A DNA stretch of 11,789 nucleotides from an uncultured Halomicronema sp. (lineage in GTDB: Bacteria > Cyanobacteriota > Cyanobacteriia > Phormidesmidales > Phormidesmidaceae): contig CALCPB010000944.1 of the NCBI GenBank assembly GCA_937897665.1, positions 1 to 11,789 on the forward strand, read 5' to 3'. The position numbers and the translations under genes are program-made. Numbering within the stretch: position 1 is the first letter of the stretch; each line of letters starts with the position of its first letter. Under the pieces are notes generated by a model that was not told where the DNA came from, did not search any database, and saw only the letters and a program-made list of their open reading frames with translations. Shown here piece after piece: positions 1 to 7,146 of the stretch.

Positions 1-25
1 CGGGCGAGAAGCCATGTACCCACAG

Positions 26-1693
26 CTAAGTAGCTGGATTGTTGTATGCTCGATGCAAAACTTGGGGCAGCGTTTTACCCAGATTCCAGTTGATTGCGGC
101 CTCGGGCGCGACCTGATTACCGCGCCGAACGGTATCGTGATTGCCACAGCCAGTGATCCAATGATCGCCTTGAAAAATCACCTCACCGACCCGTCGCCAC
201 TTACGATCCCAGAAGCCCTTAAGCGTCGGCGTATTGTGAGCAAAGATCAACGGCCCCCATTGAAATGACCCCGGTTTCATCTCCACCAGTTCGCGATAGG
301 TGGACTTTTCTTCCCAACCGTCCTCTGGCCAGGGGCGTCCGTCTTCAAAGATGGAGAACATCAGGCGACGATACCCATGAATGTCTTGCACCACATCGCT
401 CATCGCCAACAGATAGGCGTCGTCTTGTTCAACCCGGCCTGAGAGCGGATTAAAAAACCGAAAATCCTGACCGCCATCGACCCGCACACCATCAGCCCCC
501 GTGTTGATTTTGCGGCGCTGCATTTCTAACAAAATGGCTCGCACCTGAGGTAACTGATGATTCAAATCCTGGCCATACATGTTGGGGCCTTTAAAGAACT
601 GTTGTGTCAACAATTCAATGCCTTGGTTATCAGAGTGACCATAAACCAAGTCGTAAATGAGGCCGATGGAGCCACCAGCGAAGTTATGCAAAGCCGCGAC
701 AAAATCGACCACTTCATCGGGTCGCAGGCTGCTCAACACGGCTGGATTCGTCGATGACGAGGCCACAATCGGGACGTCGTAGCCCCAATTTTGTGTATCG
801 GGCTTACGGAGGGTGACGGGGACGACGTCGGTATCATCCTCATCCGCCGAGAAATTTTGCACCGCCCCCAAAGCAAAAAATTCGTGCTCACCGTTGGTGT
901 CTTCGCGGCGATATTCGATCGTCGGCTCTACAGGCAGAAGCTGTACAGCATCGTACCCGGTATAGATTTCCTCGGCTGGCAGCAGCGCTTCATCAGCAGC
1001 GATTTTGTCAGACACCCGCTGAATGATGCGGGTCAAGCCCGCCAGCGTGCCCTCTGGGGAAGCCGTTTTGACGTGAATTTGCAGAATATTCGTCGGCGTT
1101 GGGACGCGAGGGACTTCCGCATCGGGTATTCCTTTCGGTGCCGCCGTACGGCGAAAGTAGCTCAGGTCAGTACGCCGCCGCTGCAGCCGCCGCATGTCGT
1201 AGACTTCGGCGGGAGCAAACACCCCGTAGGGCGTGGAATAGGCCAGCGGATCGCGGATAATATGCACTCGCTGCTCAGCATCCACATAGCGCAGCCAGTA
1301 AAAAGAGCCAGCGGTGGTGCGGTTACCCGCTTTGACCCCTGAAACTACAGCCCAGAGGAATTCGCCCTGCTGCGCGACAGGCACTAAGTCATGTTGAAAC
1401 TCGACGGTCTGACGCGGCTCTTGAAAGTGAATGGGCGTCAGTGGGGTAAAAATCTCCAGTTCGAGTGAGCGCTCTGACTGAATGACGTCCCCGATCAGTT
1501 CCGGCGTCCAAAACCCAAATTCTGTCAGACCATCACGGCGATAGTGGCTACCCAGTCGTTTGGCTAAGCGCTGCCCGCGGCCAAAATAGGTGTCTTCAGA
1601 CGCCATGACCGAAGCGGCCCAATTCAATAATGTCTGGGTTTCATCGTCAACGAGGCGGAGGTTAGCAGCAGTGCGAACGCTTTTAACTTGCAC
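26..1693 (-). CDS. gghA: glucosylglycerol hydrolase (GH13-like), possibly truncated by an in-frame TAG
   Basis: Likely hydrolyses the compatible solute glucosylglycerol to glucose and glycerol in the cytoplasm, for instance after a drop in salinity. The 555-residue product carries GH13-like signatures: a region I motif D348-LVYG-H353, region II GVRVD406GG with the presumed nucleophile Asp406, region III FE450DGRPWP with the presumed acid/base Glu450, and region IV GNHD520 with Asp520. The divergent ggpS neighbour supports GghA (Slr1670-type) over a generic amylase. The start is GTG at 1693 with only a weak upstream purine tract; the next Met is residue 30. The frame closes at TAG (28-26), only 35 residues after region IV, before the last barrel strand expected of this fold. 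Read-through gives LWVHGFSP up to the window edge, which fits the expected continuation. So the gene is either interrupted or carries a sequencing error. Function is inferred from motifs and context. Confidence 0.85.
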   Translation of the reverse strand: MQVKSVRTAANLRLVDDETQTLLNWAASVMASEDTYFGRGQRLAKRLGSHYRRDGLTEFGFWTPELIGDVIQSERSLELEIFTPLTPIHFQEPRQTVEFQHDLVPVAQQGEFLWAVVSGVKAGNRTTAGSFYWLRYVDAEQRVHIIRDPLAYSTPYGVFAPAEVYDMRRLQRRRTDLSYFRRTAAPKGIPDAEVPRVPTPTNILQIHVKTASPEGTLAGLTRIIQRVSDKIAADEALLPAEEIYTGYDAVQLLPVEPTIEYRREDTNGEHEFFALGAVQNFSADEDDTDVVPVTLRKPDTQNWGYDVPIVASSSTNPAVLSSLRPDEVVDFVAALHNFAGGSIGLIYDLVYGHSDNQGIELLTQQFFKGPNMYGQDLNHQLPQVRAILLEMQRRKINTGADGVRVDGGQDFRFFNPLSGRVEQDDAYLLAMSDVVQDIHGYRRLMFSIFEDGRPWPEDGWEEKSTYRELVEMKPGSFQWGPLIFAHNTPTLKGFWDRKWRRVGEVIFQGDHWITGCGNHDTVRRGNQVAPEAAINWNLGKTLPQVLHRAYNNPAT

Positions 1694-1779
1694 AGTAATC
1701 GATACTCTTAGGTAGACGGAGCGGTATTTAGAGAAAGATAGGCAGACCAGCTAAGCCAAGGCTCCTAGAGGCCTCAATC

Positions 1780-1795
1780 GCGCTAGCACTAGCGC
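1780..1795. promoter_or_regulatory. 7-2-7 inverted repeat upstream of gghA
   Basis: GCGCTAG-CA-CTAGCGC is a perfect dyad whose 2-nt centre is too short for a good RNA hairpin, so an operator-like protein site is more plausible. It lies about 90 bp upstream of the gghA start. No regulator is known for it; the function is inferred from symmetry and position only. Confidence 0.3.
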
Positions 1796-2159
1796 TGCAG
1801 AGAAGCGATCGTCCAGGCAATGAGGCTTAAGGCGGCCAGTCTGTTTATAGTTTGTCAGACATCGGAAATCGGTGAGCGTAGATGTGACGGTGCTGAATAA
1901 GAGTTTTATGAAGGATTGAGTTTATTGACTAAACACTTAGGTCATTGATGCCCACTTTTCAAGGCTATCGACCAAGGAAGAATTCACTGTATTAAGGCTA
2001 CTTCAACAATCGTATTCTGTCGTGACAAATTGGCCGGTGCCCTTTTTCTCAACTATCGTGCTCCAGGAGGTGCCGCAGACAAAGGCGTAGAACCGGCTTC
2101 GCAGCGCCACCACTCAGCCCCGTTTCTGCCGCTTCATCGCGATCGCCCTCACCCCAAAA

Positions 2160-2180
2160 CAGCTCGCCCCCTAGGAGCTG
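2160..2180. repeat. short inverted repeat next to HIP1 sites
   Basis: CAGCTC (2160-2165) and GAGCTG (2175-2180) form a perfect 6-bp stem with a 9-nt loop. HIP1 octamers occur on both sides. It resembles the small intergenic palindromes common in cyanobacteria; no function can be assigned. Confidence 0.35.
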
Positions 2181-2346
2181 CGATCGCCCCCAGTCAAGTG
2201 CTTCATCATTTATCAAAATCTAGGTGCCGAGAGCACCAGGCAGAGAGCGAGTCCCGTCTAGCGGCCATTACTCGTTGACGGGGCGGTGCTCCTGAGCCCT
2301 GACGAGCAGTCGGCAAAACGCCATAGGCAACCGACAGACGGCACTC

Positions 2347-2484
2347 GTGGGAGATGAAAACGCCGCCGCCTGCCCCTCAAATCGTGGCAGTATGACAGAC
2401 GTTAGTAGTCCTTTGGATGGTTATGGCGCTGACTCAAACTTGCCATACTTAATTCATCGTTATTGTTGCTATCGCCGTAAGTAG
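2347..2484 (+). CDS. small ORF directly upstream of ggpS (possible GgpR-like peptide)
   Basis: From GTG at 2347 this frame encodes 45 residues; from ATG at 2392, 30 residues (MTDVSSPLDG...), ending with a basic, Cys/Tyr-rich tail HRYCCYRRK. It stops 15 bp before the ggpS ATG, so its translation could affect ggpS directly. A 13-codon ORF at 2354-2395 ends in an ATGA overlap with the inner ATG. In Synechocystis 6803 a small protein gene, ssl3076 (ggpR), lies just upstream of ggpS and mediates its salt induction. Position makes this a candidate counterpart, but I cannot confirm sequence similarity. There is no strong ribosome binding site, and the ORF is short enough to be chance. Confidence 0.3.
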   Translation: MGDENAAACPSNRGSMTDVSSPLDGYGADSNLPYLIHRYCCYRRK

Positions 2485-2499
2485 TCAGGAGAACTGAAT

Positions 2500-3999
2500 A
2501 TGAAATCTTCCCTGGTCATTCTCTATCACCGTGAACCTTACGATGAGGTTGTGGTAGACGGCAAGACAGTCTACCGCGACAAAAAGAGCCCCAACGGCAT
2601 CGTGCCAACGCTCAAAACCTTTTTTGCCAATGCTGAGAGCAGCACCTGGATCGCCTGGAAGCAGATATCGGCCAAAAAACAGGCCAATTTTGAAGAGCGT
2701 GTCGTGATGGAAGGCGGCAATGAGAGTTGTCAGGTTCGGCGCATTCCTCTCAGTGCTCAGCAGGTTAAGGAGTTTTACTACATCACCGCGAAAGAAGCTT
2801 TTTGGCCAATTTTGCATTCCTTTCCGGAGCATTTCACCTACGAAAGTTCTGATTGGGACAACTTTCAAGCGATTAATCAGCTGTTTGCCGACGCCGCTTG
2901 TGAAGATGCGGCCGACGATGCCCTGATCTGGATTCATGATTACAACCTGTGGTTGACGCCTTACTACATTCGGCAAAAAATGCCCAATGTCAAAATTGCC
3001 TTCTTTCACCACACACCGTTCCCGGCTGCCGACGTGTTCAACATCTTGCACTGGCGCAAGGCGATCGTTGATAGCCTGCTGTGCTGCGATCTCTGTGGTT
3101 TTCACATTCCTCGCTATGTGGAGAATTTTGTTTCGGTGGCCCGCAGTTTACGCGAAGTCAAAATTGTTGAAAAAGGCCCCGTTCGTGAGGCTTTTACGCC
3201 CTTTGGTCTAGCGTTGGCAGAGCCCGAAATGACCACCCAAATGTCGTACCAGGGACGCACCATTCATCTGGATGCCTTTCCTGTGGGCACTAACCCGCAA
3301 TACATTGCCGAGGTCGTCAATTCGCCAGAAGTGCAGGCCAGCGTCCGCAAGATTCGCGATGACATTGGTGACAATAAGCTCATCGTCTCAGCGGGCCGGG
3401 TGGACTATGTCAAAGGCGCACGGGAAATGCTGCTGTGCTACGAGCGTCTGTTAGAACGGCAACCGGAAATGCAGGGGAAGGTCAATCTCGTCATGACTGC
3501 GGTCAAAGCGGCAGCGGGCATGCGGGTGTACAAAACCGCCCAAAGTCAGATTGAGCAACTGGTCGGTAAAATTAATGGTCGCTTCTCTCGGCTCAACTGG
3601 ACGCCGATTTTGTTGTTTACAGAACCGGTGCCCTATCACGAACTGATGGCGTTCTATGGCACCGCCGATATTGCTTGGATTCCCCCGTTGCGGGACGGCC
3701 TCAATTTGGTCGCAAAGGAATATATTGCAGCCCATCAAGGCCGCGATGGCGTATTGATCTTGTCGGAATTCACTGGCTCCGCGGTAGAACTACCGGACGC
3801 TATTTTGACCAATCCCTATTCTGACAAGCATATGGATGAGTGCATTGACCAGGCATTAGCCATGAGCCCAGCAGAGCAAAAAGAACGGATGCAAAAGCTG
3901 CACCAGGTTATTCAACAATATGACGTGTCGGAATGGGCCAATCATATGTTCCGTGAAGCCAATGCTACGGCGCTACCGGAAGAACCTGCGCTAGTTTAA
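2500..3999 (+). CDS. ggpS: glucosylglycerol-phosphate synthase
   Basis: Transfers glucose from ADP-glucose to sn-glycerol 3-phosphate, giving glucosylglycerol phosphate, the first committed step of GG synthesis under salt stress. The 499-residue product is a GT20 (trehalose-6-phosphate-synthase-like) retaining glycosyltransferase, matching the length I recall for cyanobacterial GgpS. Visible motifs are the N-terminal YHREPYDE in place of the OtsA NRLP motif, HDYNLWL (from about 146), FHHTPFP (from about 169), SAGRVDYVKG (about 297-306, donor site) and DGLNLVAKEY (about 399-408). The start is well set by AGGAGA at 2487-2492, 7 nt before the ATG. It diverges from gghA and precedes glpD and gpsA, so synthesis, degradation and precursor supply sit together. 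A separate GG-phosphate phosphatase is needed and is not in the window. The GgpS rather than OtsA call rests on motif memory and context. Confidence 0.95.
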   Translation: MKSSLVILYHREPYDEVVVDGKTVYRDKKSPNGIVPTLKTFFANAESSTWIAWKQISAKKQANFEERVVMEGGNESCQVRRIPLSAQQVKEFYYITAKEAFWPILHSFPEHFTYESSDWDNFQAINQLFADAACEDAADDALIWIHDYNLWLTPYYIRQKMPNVKIAFFHHTPFPAADVFNILHWRKAIVDSLLCCDLCGFHIPRYVENFVSVARSLREVKIVEKGPVREAFTPFGLALAEPEMTTQMSYQGRTIHLDAFPVGTNPQYIAEVVNSPEVQASVRKIRDDIGDNKLIVSAGRVDYVKGAREMLLCYERLLERQPEMQGKVNLVMTAVKAAAGMRVYKTAQSQIEQLVGKINGRFSRLNWTPILLFTEPVPYHELMAFYGTADIAWIPPLRDGLNLVAKEYIAAHQGRDGVLILSEFTGSAVELPDAILTNPYSDKHMDECIDQALAMSPAEQKERMQKLHQVIQQYDVSEWANHMFREANATALPEEPALV

Positions 4000-4050
4000 A
4001 GCCACAGCAGTCGGGGGTCGCCCCATCGGCGGCCTCAATCAACCCCTGAG

Positions 4051-4078
4051 GCCCGATCTAACTCGGGCGTGATTTTTG
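4051..4078 (+). terminator. terminator-like hairpin after ggpS
   Basis: GCCCGA (4051-4056) and TCGGGC (4063-4068) form a perfect 6-bp GC-rich stem with a 6-nt loop, followed by GTG and five T. An outer pair, AACCCCTG (4041-4048) with CAGGGGTT (4086-4093), encloses it and is also followed by T. It lies 52 bp past the ggpS stop and probably separates ggpS from glpD transcription, perhaps incompletely. Confidence 0.6.
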
Positions 4079-4138
4079 ACGCCTGCAGGGGTTTTATGAA
4101 AGTGAACTGGCGGCTCTTCTGCCTCGTCATTAATGCCA

Positions 4139-4163
4139 GCGCTGCCATCGACAGTGGTAGCGC
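4139..4163 (+). promoter_or_regulatory. strong hairpin in the glpD leader
   Basis: GCGCTGCCA (4139-4147) pairs with TGGTAGCGC (4155-4163) over 9 bp with one G-U pair and a 7-nt loop. It ends 57 bp before the glpD ATG and has no T tract, so it is not a normal terminator. It may be a leader structure acting on glpD expression or RNA stability, or a second weak transcription stop. Function unknown. Confidence 0.35.
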
Positions 4164-4220
4164 GTTGTGTTCCCCAAAGTTCTCCCACCAGCCGATTTGC
4201 CGCATTTAAAGGATTTTCAG

Positions 4221-5915
4221 ATGAGAGATCTCCAAGCGATTCAACGCCGTGACTATGACGTCGTCGTCATCGGTGGCGGAGTGAATGGAGCGGCAACAGC
4301 GCGAGACTCGGCCCTCAGGGGATTGTCCGTACTGCTGATCGAAAAGAATGACTTCGCTGGCGGTACGACGAGCTGGTCAACTCGGCTAGTTCACGGCGGC
4401 CTACGCTATTTGGAATATTTTGAATTCCACCTGGTCAGAGAGTCATTGCGGGAACGAGAGATTTTGCTGCGGACGGCCCCCCATCTCGTGCAGCCGATTC
4501 AGATGACCATTCCGATCTATGGCAGCGGCACCCGCAGCTATTGGGAAATCCAGGCAGGCATGTTGCTTTACGACATTCTCAGCTACGACAAGACCCTGCC
4601 CAACCATCGAATGCTATCCAAGGCCAAGCTGCGACAGCTATTTCGCTCGGTCGATCATGAAGATGCCAAGGGTGCAGCCCAGTACTACGATGGCCAGGCA
4701 GAACACGCCGAGCGGCTGTGCTTAGAAATTTTGTTAGACGCGCAGGCCGCCGGGGCCGACGTGCTGAACTATGCCACCGTCACAGGCCTCAAGCGCGAGG
4801 GCGATCGCCTGACCGAGCTGACGGCCTATGACCAAATCGCCGATGCCGACTTCACGGCGACGCTATCGGCCAAGGGCGTGGTCGTTAACACCTCAGGCCC
4901 TTGGGTTGACCGCGTGTTGGGGCTCGGGCAGCGTGATGGTGAGACTGACCCGATTGGCCGCGATCGCAAAATCGGCGGCACCAAAGGCAGTCATATCATT
5001 GTTGATCCGTTTCCGGGAGCACCCAACACCGCGCGCTATGTTGAAGCGAAATCGGATGGTCGGCCCTTCTTCATCGTGCCGTGGTGCGGTCAGTTCCTGA
5101 TTGGCACTACTGATTTGAAATACACCGGTGACCTCGACCAATTCAAAGCCAGTGACGACGAAATTGATTACCTGCTGACGGAAACCAATCGGGTGCTGCC
5201 CACCGCCCGCATTACCCGCGCCGATGTGAAATTCACCTATTCTGGCATTCGTCCGCTGCCCTACGCCGAAGGCAAAAAGGCGGGCAGCATTACCCGTGCT
5301 CATATCCTCTACGACCATACGAAAGAAGGGGTCAGCAACCTGGTGTCGCTGATTGGCGGCAAGCTCACCACCCATCGCCAAGTCGGCGAAGAGATGACCG
5401 ATTGGGCCTTCAAAAAAAAGGGCCAAGCCGCGCCCGCCTCCCCCACTCGGCATCAACCTCTACCAGGCTGCATTTGGCCTGACGACGATCGCATTGACGC
5501 GGCTTACCAACGCTATCGAGACCGCATCAGCGTCGCTAGCCTTGATCATTTGTTTGGCGTCTATGGGGCGCGGGCGCTGCCGATCTTAGCCCTGACAGAC
5601 GAGGCACCGGATCTAGCAGAACGGCTGCTCGTGACTCATCCCAACCTGCGGGCCGAAGTGGTCTTTGCCATGCGAACAGAAATGGCCCACTCAGTGCTCG
5701 ACTTTACGCGGCGGCGCACAGTGCTGGCGATGAATGCGAATTACGGCTACGACGTGTTAGAGCCCATCCTCGCCACCCTCAAGCAGCACTGCGACTGGGA
5801 TGAAGAGCAGTGTCAACGCGAAGTACAGGCCTATAAGCAGTTTATGGAAGCTAACTGCATTCCCGACTATGTGATGGCTGAGGCCGCTGCTGGGCGATCG
5901 CTGCAGGCCGTTTAG
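4221..5915 (+). CDS. glpD: FAD-dependent glycerol-3-phosphate dehydrogenase
   Basis: Oxidises sn-glycerol 3-phosphate to dihydroxyacetone phosphate at the membrane and passes electrons to the quinone pool. The N-terminus has the FAD-binding Rossmann motif GGGVNG at residues 18-23, then EKNDFAGGTTSWSTRLVHGGLR, which is typical of the GlpD/GlpA family. YSGIRPL and the IGGKLTTHR motif (GGK at 379-381) close the FAD-binding fold, and a C-terminal DAO_C-type domain follows to residue 564. I chose ATG 4221, preceded by AAAGGA at 4208-4213 with 7-nt spacing, over the in-frame GTG at 4167, which has no ribosome site and would add 18 unconserved residues. Next to ggpS and gpsA it probably balances the G3P pool and recycles glycerol released from GG. 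Glycerol kinase is not nearby. Confidence 0.95.
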   Translation: MRDLQAIQRRDYDVVVIGGGVNGAATARDSALRGLSVLLIEKNDFAGGTTSWSTRLVHGGLRYLEYFEFHLVRESLREREILLRTAPHLVQPIQMTIPIYGSGTRSYWEIQAGMLLYDILSYDKTLPNHRMLSKAKLRQLFRSVDHEDAKGAAQYYDGQAEHAERLCLEILLDAQAAGADVLNYATVTGLKREGDRLTELTAYDQIADADFTATLSAKGVVVNTSGPWVDRVLGLGQRDGETDPIGRDRKIGGTKGSHIIVDPFPGAPNTARYVEAKSDGRPFFIVPWCGQFLIGTTDLKYTGDLDQFKASDDEIDYLLTETNRVLPTARITRADVKFTYSGIRPLPYAEGKKAGSITRAHILYDHTKEGVSNLVSLIGGKLTTHRQVGEEMTDWAFKKKGQAAPASPTRHQPLPGCIWPDDDRIDAAYQRYRDRISVASLDHLFGVYGARALPILALTDEAPDLAERLLVTHPNLRAEVVFAMRTEMAHSVLDFTRRRTVLAMNANYGYDVLEPILATLKQHCDWDEEQCQREVQAYKQFMEANCIPDYVMAEAAAGRSLQAV

Positions 5916-6006
5916 AGTTCGCTGATATGATTGATGAGCTCGAGTGAACCCGGCGACGCCAATCGTCACTCGGCTGCTGTTTATGTCGAGTTCGGCCCTA
6001 AGTTTT

Positions 6007-6990
6007 ATGGACTCTACGACTTCCTCCCCCATTTCCATCGACGCTGAGCAGGTGCAAAAAGAGTCAGCCGAGCTGACGATTTTGGGTGCCGGGGCTTGGG
6101 GCACAGCCCTCGCTCAGCTAGTCGAAAAGAATGAACACACCGTATGCCTGTGGTCGCGACGGGCGGCCATCACACTGGCCGAGGCTGTTGCCGGCTCCCA
6201 CGTGATTTTGTCGGCGGTTTCCATGAAAGGGGTGCCTGCCGTCGCCGCCCAACTCAAAGCCGCAGGCATTCCCCGCGAAACCATTCTGGTCACCGCCACT
6301 AAGGGACTCGATCCCGAGACCACCCGCACGCCCTCACAAATTTTTCAAGACACCTTTCCTGACAATCCCGTCGTGGTTCTCTCAGGCCCCAACCTGTCCA
6401 AAGAGATTGAGAAAGGGCTCCCTTCCGCCACTGTTGCTGCCAGCACTCATCCCGAGGCCGCGGAAGCCGTGCAGTATCTCTTTGCGTCGGAGATCTTCCG
6501 CGTCTACAGCAGTCCCGATCCGCTCGGGGCCGAACTGGGGGGGACTCTGAAAAACATCATCGCGATCGCAGTCGGCGTTTGTGAAGGATTAGCACTGGGG
6601 TCTAACGCCCGCTCGGCATTGATGACCCGCGCCCTGCCCGAGATGATCCGCATTGGCACCCACCTGGGGGGTCAAGCCGAAACCTTTGTCGGCCTATCCG
6701 GTCTCGGCGATATGTTAGCGACCTGCACCAGCGTACTCAGCCGCAACTATCGAGTCGGGTACGGCTTAGCTCAGGGCAAGTCACTGGAGCAGATTTTAGA
6801 GGAAATTGGCAGCACGGCGGAGGGGGTCAATACGACCAACGTGCTGATCCAAATTGCCAACCGCGAACAAATTCCCGCGCCCATCTCTCGGCAGGTATAC
6901 CGGCTTTTGAACGGTAAGATTACTGCTCAAGAGGCGGTTGAAGCCTTGATGGAGCGAGACCTCAAGGCCGAAGCTTGCCTGCTGACCTAA
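6007..6990 (+). CDS. gpsA: NAD(P)H-dependent glycerol-3-phosphate dehydrogenase
   Basis: Reduces dihydroxyacetone phosphate to sn-glycerol 3-phosphate in the cytoplasm, supplying both phospholipid synthesis and GgpS. The Rossmann motif GAGAWG lies at residues 27-32, followed by LSGPN and the family motif GGTLKNIIAIAVG with the presumed catalytic Lys182, then a helical C-terminal substrate domain with GLSGLGDMLATC and SRNYRVGYGLA. After the second strand (WSRR) the sequence runs almost at once into SHVILSAVSMKG, so the segment carrying the LPG motif in E. coli-type GpsA is missing; I believe this shortening is usual in cyanobacteria. The start is uncertain: GTG 5944, ATG 5983 and ATG 6007 are in frame and none has a good ribosome site. 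I use 6007 because the extra residues are low-complexity. It follows glpD by about 90 bp on the same strand and is probably co-transcribed. Confidence 0.93.
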   Translation: MDSTTSSPISIDAEQVQKESAELTILGAGAWGTALAQLVEKNEHTVCLWSRRAAITLAEAVAGSHVILSAVSMKGVPAVAAQLKAAGIPRETILVTATKGLDPETTRTPSQIFQDTFPDNPVVVLSGPNLSKEIEKGLPSATVAASTHPEAAEAVQYLFASEIFRVYSSPDPLGAELGGTLKNIIAIAVGVCEGLALGSNARSALMTRALPEMIRIGTHLGGQAETFVGLSGLGDMLATCTSVLSRNYRVGYGLAQGKSLEQILEEIGSTAEGVNTTNVLIQIANREQIPAPISRQVYRLLNGKITAQEAVEALMERDLKAEACLLT

Positions 6991-7146
6991 TCGCCACTCA
7001 GCAGACTGCCGAAAATACTCACCGGCCTTACGGAGCGATCGGACCAGAGTGCCGCGTGACGCCAGCCGAAACGCCAGTACCACCACCGAAAGGTGCGCCC
7101 TCATCCTTTAAGATGGACGACTGTGCGTGTTTGTGAGTGAAAGACC

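Larger units (their letters stand above)
1694..2499. other. long divergent spacer between gghA and ggpS
   Basis: This 806-bp region separates the GG-degradation gene from the GG-synthesis gene and must hold both promoters. I see a 7-2-7 dyad at 1780-1795, HIP1 sites near 2138 and 2180, several short inverted repeats between 2160 and 2335, and a small ORF ending at 2484. No promoter with good -35 and -10 boxes could be assigned with confidence. A TTG-started ORF at 2030-2278 has unconvincing composition and is not called. The spacer may be a degraded gene or a large regulatory region. Confidence 0.6.

Noticed and set aside
791..1342. 183-codon plus-strand ORF within gghA
   Set aside because: Antisense to gghA, whose frame carries clear enzyme motifs; the ORF's own product resembles no family.
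2030..2278. 82-codon plus-strand ORF with TTG start in the gghA-ggpS spacer
   Set aside because: No ribosome site, low-complexity composition rich in Pro, Arg, Ser and His, and HIP1 sites and hairpins run through it; nothing protein-like is recognisable.
2485..3105. 206-codon minus-strand ORF over the 5' half of ggpS
   Set aside because: Lies antisense to strongly conserved ggpS coding sequence; a shadow frame of GC-rich coding DNA.
4167..4220. Upstream GTG start for glpD adding 18 residues
   Set aside because: ATG 4221 has a good AAAGGA ribosome site at 7-nt spacing and places the FAD motif where the family has it.
4893..5456. 187-codon minus-strand ORF within glpD
   Set aside because: Antisense shadow of the conserved GlpD frame, without recognisable motifs.
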